This document shows, piece after piece, positions 53,602-61,924 of a DNA stretch of 64,000 nt. This DNA is from Candidatus Latescibacterota bacterium (GTDB lineage Bacteria > JAAXHH01). Location of the stretch: assembly GCA_012270975.1 (NCBI GenBank), contig JAAXHH010000121.1, positions 1 through 64,000 on the forward strand, given 5' to 3'. Positions within the stretch are counted from its first letter, which is position 1. Every line of letters starts with the position of its first letter. Under the pieces are notes generated by a model. The model was not told the origin of the DNA. It searched no databases and worked only from the letters and a program-made list of their open reading frames with translations. The position numbers and the translations under genes are program-made.

Positions 53602-56433
53602 TCAATGATCGGAACCGACTGTGCCCGCCACGGGCAGGGCAAAGATAAAGGTGGCGCCGGCCGGACCCGTGTCTTCAAGCCAGACTTCGCCGTGGTGTTC
53701 CGCTGCGATGGTCTGTATGGCATAGAGCCCGAGTCCGGAACCGCCGGTCGTGGATACGCCCGGTCTGAAAAGCTCCTTGAGCACGGATTCCGGGATTCCG
53801 GGCCCCGTGTCGCGGACGTTGATCAATACGTATCGGCCGTCCTTCCGGCGCATCAGCCGGGGATACTGCGAAGCGAGGCCGAGGCGCGTGGAAACGTGGA
53901 TGCGTCCGTTGTAGTCCATCACCTTCCAGGCGTTGCCGGTCAGTTCGGTGATCACCTGGTCGATCTCCTCCACGTTGGCCTCCACGAAGGGAGGTGGGTC
54001 CGCGAGATCGAATTCCACCTCGCAGGCCTCGCCAATCACACCGTCCATGACCGTACGCCGCACGATCTCGTTGATATCCACCCTCCGTTTCGGCGTGAGG
54101 GTCAGCTTGGTCAGGCGCTGCATGTCCTCGGCGATCGCGGCGATCCGGTCGATCTGTCCCTGGATCTTGTTCATAAGCTGCCCCGCCTTGCCGTTTCGCG
54201 GTTTCTCGCCGCCGATCTCCTGGTTCAGGTGCCGCAGGAAGATCTGCGTCGCCATTGCCGGCGTTTTCAGGGCGTGCAGCGTCCGCTGGGCCAGTTCGCT
54301 GCGCGCCTCGGCCCGGGTGCGGTCGCGCAGCAGCTCTACGGTCTGGGAATTCGCGATGACCTGCGCCGCCAGCGCGCCGATGACGGTCAGGAATTCCAGG
54401 TGGTCCGGGGTGATATCGTGCCGGGTCCGCATATTGTCCGCGCCGATCAGACCGTAGAACTGTCCCGCGATGACCAGCGGCACGGCCAGCCAGGGCAGGT
54501 CGTCGTCCTTGCCAAGCGCCGACGCGTCGGGAGAGCGGCCATGGAACGCGGAATCGGCGGGGTCGAACCAGCAGGCCGAGGGCTTGGTCCTGGATTGCCT
54601 GGCCACGAAGTCCGTGTAAGGATTGTCCTTGATGATGATCGTGTAGCCCGCGAAACCGTCCGGGTCGTCCATGCCGACCGAATCGATGCCTACGAGTTTT
54701 TCCCCCGTTTCGTCGACTTCGAATATGCGCACCCGGTCGAAGCCGGCCATCTGCACGCCGTGAAGAATGAGGCGCAGGTTCTTCTCCCTGGACAACTCGG
54801 TCTGCATCAGGGTCAGGATCTCCTGGATGGATTCCAGGACCGTGCTGCGGTGCCGCTCGGTCTCCGACAGCGCGATGTTCGCGGCTGCGAGCCGGGCAAA
54901 GGGTTCCATTTCGCTCAGATGTCGCTCGTTGGGCGTCACCTGGCCGCTCTGGCTCCACAGGGTGAATACGCCCACGACCTTCTGATCGTAGAGCAGCGGC
55001 ATGACGACGATGGGCACGTCGAATTTTAATATGCTCAGGGCACGCGGACTGATCTGGGGATCCGACTGCGGATCGACGCAGAGATAGCTCTTCCGGTCCC
55101 GGAACGCCTTGGTCGCCAGCGCCTTCTCGTCGAAACGGAAGCTCAGGCGGGAAAGGTCGCCGTCGAAGCCCTCGCATCCGATGTAGGACAGGCAGTGGAG
55201 CATCTGGTCCGTGTAGTCTACGATGTAGATGATGCCGTCCGTAAACCCGTAGATCGACCGCACGCTGACCAGAATCCGGTTCAGGATCTCGTCGCGCGGC
55301 GGAGAATGTTCGACCAGGCGCTGCACGATCCCCCTGAACTGGGCTTCCCGTCCGACGACCTGGTAGGCGATCGCCGCGTAATGGGCGAGCCAGTGCAGCA
55401 TCTCCAGGTCGTGGTCGTCAAAGGCGTCCGCCTCGTAAGATTCCACGCTCAGGATGCCGATGGGCCGGCCCTCGAACTGGAGCTTGACCGCGATCTGGCA
55501 TTTCGTCCTGTCGTCTATGGCGTGATAGTCCGGGTCGACCGATACGTCCGGGACGCGGATCTCCGTAAGCGACGGATCGTCCCAGAGACGGCGCACGATG
55601 CTGGGACTGTGGGCGGAACTTCCCACCGGTAAGGTGGCATCTCCCAGTTGCGCGGCGATGACCAGGTCGCCCAGCGTCTCGTTCCAAGAGACGAAGTCGC
55701 CCCGGTCGGCCCGAACCAGCGCCCGGCTTCGATGCAGGATCTCCTCGAGCATGGACGCGCGGTCGCGGGTCGTGTGGATGGCGTGCACCAGGTCGCGGTT
55801 GAGGGAGACCGTTCTGAGATGCTCCAGGACGATGACGATCTTGTTGGCCAAGATCCGGGCGATGTATTCGTCCGCCTCATCGAATCCGTCTTCCGAGAGC
55901 GGACCGAGCGAACCGTTCGAACCGCCCGAGCCGTTCGAACCGCCCGAACCGGCCGAGCCGACCGGAGACTTCTTGTTCTCCACCTTGACGAGTCCCAGGA
56001 CGACGTCCTTATGATCTTTGAGGGGAATGGCCAAGAGGGACCGCAACTCCTTGCTGGCCAGGTACTCGCGTACGTTGCCGGAGTAGAAGGGACTTCCGGT
56101 GAGCTGCGTCCCGTGCAGGCGGACGATGTCGCCCTGATCGGCGATATGCCCGGTCATGCCGCCCTTCGGCGCGCTGTGAATCTGCAACCGGACCGGCGGC
56201 GGGTCGTCGTGGCCGGAAAGGTCCGAGTACTGGGCCGTCAAAACCAGTTCGTGGGGCGCGTCCTCCGGGACCAGGAAGATGCCGCAGTACTCGGCGTCGA
56301 GGAGATCGTGGACGCACCGGGTAACCGTGCGAAGCGTGGCGCTGTGATCCCGGTGGAACACGCTTCGCATCATCTGGTCGCTGGCCCTGGACAGCGCGAG
56401 GAGCTGGTCAACCGGTACGCTGGGTCCGTTCAT
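53602..56433 (-). CDS. Multi-GAF sensor histidine kinase
   Basis: 943 residues, cytoplasmic, with no membrane segment. Four GAF-like domains lie at about 15-200, 215-365, 380-530 and 555-710. The dimerisation helix has His720 in LHALKTPAM, with Ala where Glu/Asp usually follows. The ATP domain has [18 protein letters not shown] and [10 protein letters not shown] Gly/Ser linker in the first GAF is encoded by 9-bp DNA repeats. The 5' end overlaps leuD by 26 bp. It is 38 bp before the REC-PP2C gene. Confidence 0.9.
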   Translation of the reverse strand: MNGPSVPVDQLLALSRASDQMMRSVFHRDHSATLRTVTRCVHDLLDAEYCGIFLVPEDAPHELVLTAQYSDLSGHDDPPPVRLQIHSAPKGGMTGHIADQGDIVRLHGTQLTGSPFYSGNVREYLASKELRSLLAIPLKDHKDVVLGLVKVENKKSPVGSAGSGGSNGSGGSNGSLGPLSEDGFDEADEYIARILANKIVIVLEHLRTVSLNRDLVHAIHTTRDRASMLEEILHRSRALVRADRGDFVSWNETLGDLVIAAQLGDATLPVGSSAHSPSIVRRLWDDPSLTEIRVPDVSVDPDYHAIDDRTKCQIAVKLQFEGRPIGILSVESYEADAFDDHDLEMLHWLAHYAAIAYQVVGREAQFRGIVQRLVEHSPPRDEILNRILVSVRSIYGFTDGIIYIVDYTDQMLHCLSYIGCEGFDGDLSRLSFRFDEKALATKAFRDRKSYLCVDPQSDPQISPRALSILKFDVPIVVMPLLYDQKVVGVFTLWSQSGQVTPNERHLSEMEPFARLAAANIALSETERHRSTVLESIQEILTLMQTELSREKNLRLILHGVQMAGFDRVRIFEVDETGEKLVGIDSVGMDDPDGFAGYTIIIKDNPYTDFVARQSRTKPSACWFDPADSAFHGRSPDASALGKDDDLPWLAVPLVIAGQFYGLIGADNMRTRHDITPDHLEFLTVIGALAAQVIANSQTVELLRDRTRAEARSELAQRTLHALKTPAMATQIFLRHLNQEIGGEKPRNGKAGQLMNKIQGQIDRIAAIAEDMQRLTKLTLTPKRRVDINEIVRRTVMDGVIGEACEVEFDLADPPPFVEANVEEIDQVITELTGNAWKVMDYNGRIHVSTRLGLASQYPRLMRRKDGRYVLINVRDTGPGIPESVLKELFRPGVSTTGGSGLGLYAIQTIAAEHHGEVWLEDTGPAGATFIFALPVAGTVGSDH
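55910..55963. repeat. Six 9-bp repeats coding for a Gly/Ser linker
   Basis: GARCCGNYC is repeated six times in frame, encoding a Gly-Ser-Gly/Asn-rich loop within the first GAF domain of the kinase (reverse strand). A seventh degenerate copy precedes it. Slippage would change linker length without breaking frame. Confidence 0.75.
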
Positions 56434-57004
56434 ACTCCGCTATGTCGTCCTCGTATTGCAGGGTCCAGCCGATTTCGTCCAGACCCTTCAGGATAAAGGT
56501 CTTGCGAAAGGGATCGACCTCGAACCGGTCGGCGGTGCCGTCCGGTTCGGTGACGACTTGCCGTTCGAGATCTACCGAAACGGTATAGCGGGGCTGCTCC
56601 GCGGCGCCTTCGAGCATGCGGCGCACGGTATCGGCGGGAAGCACGACGGGAAGCAGGCCGTTCTTGAAGCAGTTGTTGTAGAAGATGTCCGCGAAAGACG
56701 GCGCGATGATCACGCGAAAGCCATAGTCCTGCAGCGCCCAGGGCGCGTGCTCGCGCGAACTGCCACAGCCGAAATTGTCCCCGGCAACCAGGATCGTCGC
56801 GCCCTTGTACCTGTCCTCGTTGAGCACGAAGTCGGGATTGGGCGATCCGTCGCCCGAGAAACGCCAGTCGTAGAACAGGAACTGGCCGAAGCCGGTGCGC
56901 TCGATGCGCTTCAGGAATTGCTTGGGGATGATCTGGTCCGTATCCACGTTGATCCGGTCCAGGGGCGCGACCAGGCCCGTGTGCCGGGTAAAGGGTTCCG
57001 CCAT
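56408..57004 (-). CDS. leuD: 3-isopropylmalate dehydratase small subunit
   Basis: 198 residues, standard length. [20 protein letters not shown] at the N-terminus and [17 protein letters not shown] are the family marks; the latter loop guides substrate. With LeuC it isomerises 2- to 3-isopropylmalate in leucine synthesis. It is 40 bp after leuC. The stop lies 26 bp inside the histidine kinase gene. Confidence 0.95.
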   Translation of the reverse strand: MAEPFTRHTGLVAPLDRINVDTDQIIPKQFLKRIERTGFGQFLFYDWRFSGDGSPNPDFVLNEDRYKGATILVAGDNFGCGSSREHAPWALQDYGFRVIIAPSFADIFYNNCFKNGLLPVVLPADTVRRMLEGAAEQPRYTVSVDLERQVVTEPDGTADRFEVDPFRKTFILKGLDEIGWTLQYEDDIAEYERTQRTG

Positions 57005-57044
57005 GCCTTGCTCCGTTTCCGGCTTGCGCCGTTTCCGGTTTGCC

Positions 57045-58445
57045 TTACCAGTTCCTCACGTCTACGAAATGGCCCGCCACGGCCGCCGCCGCGGCCATGG
57101 CCGGACTGACGAGGTGCGTCCTTCCGTTCCGCCCCTGCCGTCCTTCGAAATTGCGATTGGAGGTGCTCGCGCACCGCTCGCCGGGCTGCAGGATGTCCGG
57201 ATTCATCCCCAGGCACATGCTGCATCCGGCCTCGCGCCACTCGAACCCGGCCTCCGTGAAGACCCGGTCCAGGCCCTCGGCCTCCGCCTGTCGCTTTACC
57301 GAATGGGAACCGGGCACCACAAGGGCCGTGACCCGCGGCGATACGCGACGGCCCTTGATGACGTCCGCGGCCGCGCGCAGGTCGCTGAGACGGGAATTGG
57401 TGCAGCTTCCGATAAAGACCCGGTCCACTTCGATATCCGTGATCGACGTATTGGGTTCCAGGTCCATGTAGGCCAGCGCCTTTTCCGCGGCGCACCGGTC
57501 GTTCTCGCTGGCCATCCCGCCGGGGTCGGGCACGACGCCGGTCACGTCCGTCACCATGCCGGGATTGGTGCCCCAGGTCACCTGCGGGACGATCTCGTCC
57601 GCGCGCAGGGTGAGACGTTCGTCATATTCAGCTTCTTCGTCGGTCGCCAGTTCACGCCATCGCTCCACGGCCCGGTCGAATTCGCCTTCCTTCGGAGCGA
57701 ACTCGCGGCCGGCCAGGTACTCGAAGGTCGTATCGTCGGGCGCGATGAGGCCGGCCCGTGCGCCCAGTTCGATGGACATGTTGCAGATTGTCATCCGCTC
57801 GTCCATGGACAGGCTCCGGACGGTGCTGCCCGTGTATTCGATGACCGTGCCCGTGCCCCCGGCCGTGCCCGTGCGGCGTATGATGTTCAGGATGATGTCC
57901 TTGGCGGTCACGCCCTCGCCCAATTCTCCGTCGATTCGGATCTCGAAGGTCCTCGAACGCTTCTGCAGCAGGCACTGCGTGGCCATGACGTGCTCGACCT
58001 CGCTGGTGCCGATACCGAAGGCCAGCGCGCCGAAGGCGCCGTGGGTGGACGTATGGCTGTCGCCGCAGACCATGGTCCTGCCCGGTTGCGTGATGCCCAG
58101 TTCGGGCCCGATCACGTGTACGATGCCGTTATGCGGCGAGTCGAGGTCGTACAGGGGCACGCCGAACTCCTCGCAGTTCCGGACCAGCATGTCCACCTGG
58201 AGCCTGGCGATCTCGTCGGTCATGGGCAGGGACCGGTCGGTGGTGGGCACGTTGTGGTCCATCGTGGCGAAGGTCAGATCGGGCCGCCTCAGCTTACGGC
58301 CCGCGGCCCGCAGTCCCTCGAAGGCCTGCGGAGAGGTCACCTCGTGGATCAGGTGGGCGTCGATGTAGAGGACGGCGAGCCCGTCGGTCATCTCCCTGAC
58401 CACGTGCCGGTCCCAGACCTTTTCGTACATGGTTTTGGCTGGCAT
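57045..58445 (-). CDS. leuC: 3-isopropylmalate dehydratase large subunit
   Basis: 466 residues from the ATG at 58445, the same length as E. coli LeuC; an upstream ATG at 58466 is less likely. The 4Fe-4S cysteines are in [12 protein letters not shown] and the CSMCLGMN motif. [19 protein letters not shown] and the [13 protein letters not shown] start are conserved. GGGGAA lies before the ATG. leuA and leuB are not in the window. Confidence 0.96.
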   Translation of the reverse strand: MPAKTMYEKVWDRHVVREMTDGLAVLYIDAHLIHEVTSPQAFEGLRAAGRKLRRPDLTFATMDHNVPTTDRSLPMTDEIARLQVDMLVRNCEEFGVPLYDLDSPHNGIVHVIGPELGITQPGRTMVCGDSHTSTHGAFGALAFGIGTSEVEHVMATQCLLQKRSRTFEIRIDGELGEGVTAKDIILNIIRRTGTAGGTGTVIEYTGSTVRSLSMDERMTICNMSIELGARAGLIAPDDTTFEYLAGREFAPKEGEFDRAVERWRELATDEEAEYDERLTLRADEIVPQVTWGTNPGMVTDVTGVVPDPGGMASENDRCAAEKALAYMDLEPNTSITDIEVDRVFIGSCTNSRLSDLRAAADVIKGRRVSPRVTALVVPGSHSVKRQAEAEGLDRVFTEAGFEWREAGCSMCLGMNPDILQPGERCASTSNRNFEGRQGRNGRTHLVSPAMAAAAAVAGHFVDVRNW

Positions 58446-58466
58446 GGATAGTTCCCCGGCCATCAC

Positions 58467-58820
58467 GAATGGCGAACCGGCGCGGGTCTCTTCCCCCGAA
58501 CCTGCGCGCCGACAAGCCCCAATATGGCCCCTAAAGACTGTAAATTCATATGCTTACACCCGCATGACTATTCCGCGGGCCAACGCATCCAATATAGCCC
58601 GGAAAGAGGGCTTCGGGCAAGCAAAAAGTCCATGTTCCACGGGCCGATGAACCATCCGGCGGAACGTCACGTCAGCGGCCTCCGAGGCAGGCCAATCTCC
58701 TTGACAGGAAGGGTCCGATTCTCTATATTGTCAAGGGTCGCAGTTTGTTATTGGAAATACCTGAACGATTGCTTGTGATGACCCGGTTTTTGTTGCAGAA
58801 AATTCAAAGTGTTATGTGAT
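58467..58820. other. Divergent intergenic region, leuC / DUF512 gene
   Basis: Besides the promoter listed separately it contains short GC-rich inverted words near 58590-58620. No tRNA-like or T-box-like leader was recognised before leuC. Two small plus-strand frames here have no family features. Confidence 0.45.
58701..58729 (+). promoter_or_regulatory. Sigma-70 promoter of the DUF512-der-merR operon
   Basis: TTGACA (58701-58706), exactly 17 bp, TATATT (58724-58729). Start near 58736, leader about 85 bases. A TTGACA/TGTCAA inverted pair spans the element. Confidence 0.8.
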
Positions 58821-60119
58821 ATGCGTATCGAACAGGTGCGTCCGGACAGCATTGCGGAGCAAGTCGGCCTGGTACCCGGGGACCGGTTGATCCGGATCAA
58901 TCAGGCCCGGGTCAGGGACTCCCTCGACTACCGGTTCTGGTCCAGCGAGGATGTGCTTGAACTCGACGTGCTCCAGGCAAACGGAAGCCGGGTGCTGATC
59001 GACGTCGAAAAGGATCCGGACGAAGACCTGGGGCTGTCCCTGCACGAACCGCCCTACCAGTCCTGTGCCAACAAGTGCGTGTTCTGCTTCATCCACCAGA
59101 ACCCGCAGGGCATGCGCAAGGCCGTGTACTTCCAGGACGAAGACGTGCGCCTCACGTTTCTCTACGGCAATTACGTGACGCTGGCCTTCGCATCCGACGC
59201 CTACCTCGAACGCATCATAGTCCAGCGCCTGAGCCCGATCTACGTATCGGTCCACGCCACGGACCCGGAACTGCGCCGGATGCTGCTGGGCGCGCCCAAG
59301 GCGAAGGACGTCATGCCCATCCTCCGGCGGCTGGCGGAGGGCGGTATCCTCATCGAGACGCAGATCGTTCTCTGTCCCGGACTCAACGACGGCCCCGCGC
59401 TCCGAAAGACCGTGGACGACCTGGCCGAATTGTATCCGGCGGTCGAGTCGATCTCCATCGTGCCTGTCGGCCTCACCGCACACCGCGAGGGATTGTACCG
59501 CCTTGAGCCGGTAACCGTGGACTACGCCCGGCGCATGATCGATACGGTCGCCGCCTGGCAGGAAGAACTCCGCGAACGCCTGGGCCATCCGCTGGTTTAC
59601 CTGTCCGATGAATGGTACCTGATGTCTTCCACGCCCCTGCCGCCGCCGTCCTTCTACGAGGACTGCCCCGTCGTGGAGAACGGCGTCGGCATGGTCACGC
59701 AGTTCGAAGCCGACATGGCCGAGCAGACGCGGTCACTGCCCGTCCGGGCGGCCGAACCGCTCCGGTCGACACTCGTCACGGCCGAACTGGCGCAGGACGT
59801 GGTGAGGAAATCGCTGGTGGAACCGCTGAACCGCGTGGAGCGCGTCGACGCGAATCTGGTCGTCGCGCAGAATACTTTTTTCGGACCGGGCATCACCGTG
59901 TCCGGACTGCTGACCGGCCGGGACATCCTCCACGCGCTGAAGAACAAGGAAGTGGGCGACCGTGTGTACCTTCCGCCGAATGTGCTGAACGACGACGGAC
60001 TGCTGCTGGACGACATGACCCTGCACGGGCTGAGCGAGCGGATCGGCGCGCCCGTGGAGCTGTTCCCGGAGTCCGTGAGCGAGCTTCCCGGTCTTCGGTC
60101 CGCGGCCGGACCGCGCTGA
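58821..60119 (+). CDS. Radical SAM protein with PDZ and DUF512 domains
   Basis: 432 residues. An N-terminal PDZ-like domain (about 1-65), then a radical SAM core with Cys82-x3-Cys86-x2-Cys89 (SCANKCVFCF), then DUF512 (about 280-420, ending in NDDGLLLDDMT). The family is often encoded next to der, as here, and its reaction is unknown. I use the ATG at 58821; a GTG lies 12 bases earlier. The gene order suggests a link to ribosome assembly. Confidence 0.9.
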   Translation: MRIEQVRPDSIAEQVGLVPGDRLIRINQARVRDSLDYRFWSSEDVLELDVLQANGSRVLIDVEKDPDEDLGLSLHEPPYQSCANKCVFCFIHQNPQGMRKAVYFQDEDVRLTFLYGNYVTLAFASDAYLERIIVQRLSPIYVSVHATDPELRRMLLGAPKAKDVMPILRRLAEGGILIETQIVLCPGLNDGPALRKTVDDLAELYPAVESISIVPVGLTAHREGLYRLEPVTVDYARRMIDTVAAWQEELRERLGHPLVYLSDEWYLMSSTPLPPPSFYEDCPVVENGVGMVTQFEADMAEQTRSLPVRAAEPLRSTLVTAELAQDVVRKSLVEPLNRVERVDANLVVAQNTFFGPGITVSGLLTGRDILHALKNKEVGDRVYLPPNVLNDDGLLLDDMTLHGLSERIGAPVELFPESVSELPGLRSAAGPR

Positions 60120-60150
60120 AACCATGACCGTAACAGGACGGCAAACCGCC

Positions 60151-61476
60151 ATGTCTTCTGTCATCGCCATCATAGGACGTCCCAACGTGGGCAAGTCGGT
60201 GCTGTTCAACCGGATGATCGGCCGCCGCGACGCCATCGTGCACGACGCCCCGGGCATCACGCGGGACCGGCACTACGCCGAGGCCGACTGGTTCGGGAAG
60301 AAGTTCACCGTGGTGGACACGGGGGGCCTGGTCCCGGAATCCGACGAGCCCATGGAGGCGGCCATCGAACAGCAGGCCCGGCTGGCCGTCAGCGAAGCCG
60401 ACGTGATCCTGCTGGTCACGGACGTCCGCACGGGTATCACGCCCCTGGACCAGAAGGCGGCAGAAGTCGTCCGCAGGGCCGGCAAGCAGGTCATCGTCGT
60501 CGCCAACAAGGTGGACAGCGGCGCCCAGGAGAACCACGCCTACGAGTTCGGCGCCCTAGGGCTGGGCGAACCCCTGATGATCTCCGCCCTGAAGGGCCGT
60601 AATACCGGCGACCTGATGGACCTGCTGGCCGAGCGGATGCCCGAACCCGCGCCCGTCGAAGAAGCGGAAGACGGCGCGATCAAGGTGGCGATCGTGGGCA
60701 GGCCCAACGTGGGCAAGTCGTCCCTGGTCAACGCCATCGTGGGCAGGGACACGGTGATCGTCTCCGACGTTCCCGGCACCACGCGGGACTCGGTTGATAC
60801 GCAAATCACCCGGCAGGGCGTGAAGTACAGCCTGATCGACACGGCCGGCCTCCGGCGTCGGTCCCGGATTAAGAGCGACATCGAGTTCTACAGTTTCACG
60901 CGCACGATGCGGAGCATAGCGCGCTGCGACGTGGCGGTGCTCCTGGTGGACGCCGTCGACGGCCTGGCCACGCAGGAGCAGCGGATCGTCTCGCAGGTGG
61001 ACGAGGCCGGGAAGGGGCTGGTCGTCGCCTTCAACAAGTGGGACCTGGTGGACCGGACCGAGCATCCGACCGAGGCCTACGCCCAGACGGCCAAAGAGTA
61101 CCTCAGGTTCGCCGACTACGCGCCGATCCTTTTCGTTTCGGCCGAGACCCGCCGCGGTGTGACTCAGATCATGGAGAAGACGCGGCACGTCCACGAAATG
61201 CGTTCGCTCCGGGTATCCACCGGCGAGCTGAACCGCGTCGTGGAAAACATCACGGCCTACTATCCGCCCCCGGCCGCGCCGGACGGGCGGGCGACCCGGA
61301 TCCTCTACTGCACGCAAGTACAGATCGCTCCGCCCACCTTCGTGTTTTTCGTGAATCATCCGGACGCGGTACCCGATTCCTACAGGCGGTACCTGTCGAA
61401 CCGGCTCCGGGAGGCCTTCGTATTCGAGGGCTCGCCCATTCGGGTGCTGATCCGCGGACGGGAAGGAAACCGATGA
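60151..61476 (+). CDS. der: Ribosome-assembly GTPase Der (EngA)
   Basis: 441 residues, with two G domains and a C-terminal KH-like domain. GRPNVGKS appears twice, with DAPGITRDRHY and DVPGTTRDSVD switch regions, NKVDS and NKWDL for guanine. It helps 50S subunit assembly. The ATG at 60151 begins at the conserved part; an ATG at 60124 is possible. Its stop overlaps the MerR start by ATGA. Confidence 0.96.
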   Translation: MSSVIAIIGRPNVGKSVLFNRMIGRRDAIVHDAPGITRDRHYAEADWFGKKFTVVDTGGLVPESDEPMEAAIEQQARLAVSEADVILLVTDVRTGITPLDQKAAEVVRRAGKQVIVVANKVDSGAQENHAYEFGALGLGEPLMISALKGRNTGDLMDLLAERMPEPAPVEEAEDGAIKVAIVGRPNVGKSSLVNAIVGRDTVIVSDVPGTTRDSVDTQITRQGVKYSLIDTAGLRRRSRIKSDIEFYSFTRTMRSIARCDVAVLLVDAVDGLATQEQRIVSQVDEAGKGLVVAFNKWDLVDRTEHPTEAYAQTAKEYLRFADYAPILFVSAETRRGVTQIMEKTRHVHEMRSLRVSTGELNRVVENITAYYPPPAAPDGRATRILYCTQVQIAPPTFVFFVNHPDAVPDSYRRYLSNRLREAFVFEGSPIRVLIRGREGNR

Positions 61477-61895
61477 GCAAGCTGTATTACTCCAGCAGCG
61501 AAGTCTCGACCATGCTCGATCTGGAGCCGTCCGTACTCCGGTTCTGGGAAGATCAGTTCGGCCAGCTTCGCATCAAGCGGAGCCGAGCCGGCAAGCGGAT
61601 GTACCGGGAGAAGGACATCGAGTTGATCCGCACGATCAAGCAGCTCACCCGGGACGAAGGATACACCATAGCCGGCGCCCGGAAGAAGCTCCAGGAATCC
61701 TCGGCGGACCGCGGCGCGTCGAAAGCGGACCGCCGCACGGAGACTGCCGACCGTGGCGTGGAGCATACCGACCGCGGCGCGGAAAAAGCTGATCGAACCG
61801 TAGAAAAGGCGGCTCCCCTCGACTCCGCCTCCGAATCCGAAGTCATACAGTGGATCCGATCCAGCCTGACCGACATGCGGGAAATGATGGACTAG
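61473..61895 (+). CDS. MerR-family regulator with a heptad-repeat tail
   Basis: 140 residues. The N-terminal MerR helix-turn-helix is clear (YYSSSEVSTMLDLEPSVLRF, then IKRSRAGKRMYREKDIELIR). No metal-binding Cys are present, so it is a MlrA-like or metabolite-type member. Residues 78-112 are five 7-residue repeats (ADRGASK-type). The last 25 residues form a helix. The start overlaps der (ATGA). Confidence 0.88.
   Translation: MSKLYYSSSEVSTMLDLEPSVLRFWEDQFGQLRIKRSRAGKRMYREKDIELIRTIKQLTRDEGYTIAGARKKLQESSADRGASKADRRTETADRGVEHTDRGAEKADRTVEKAAPLDSASESEVIQWIRSSLTDMREMMD
61704..61808 (+). repeat. Five 21-bp repeats in the MerR gene
   Basis: In-frame units encoding (A/T)DR-x4: ADRGASK, ADRRTET, ADRGVEH, TDRGAEK, ADRTVEK. 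The units have diverged at DNA level, so they are old. They give a charged, probably helical spacer where other MerR proteins have a dimer coiled coil. Confidence 0.8.
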
Positions 61896-61924
61896 GATCA
61901 TGCATTCCAGGTGAGGAAACGGTC

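Noticed and set aside
58467-58820. T-box or leucine attenuator before leuC.
   Set aside because: No leucine-rich leader peptide, tRNA-like stem or terminator/antiterminator pair could be found.
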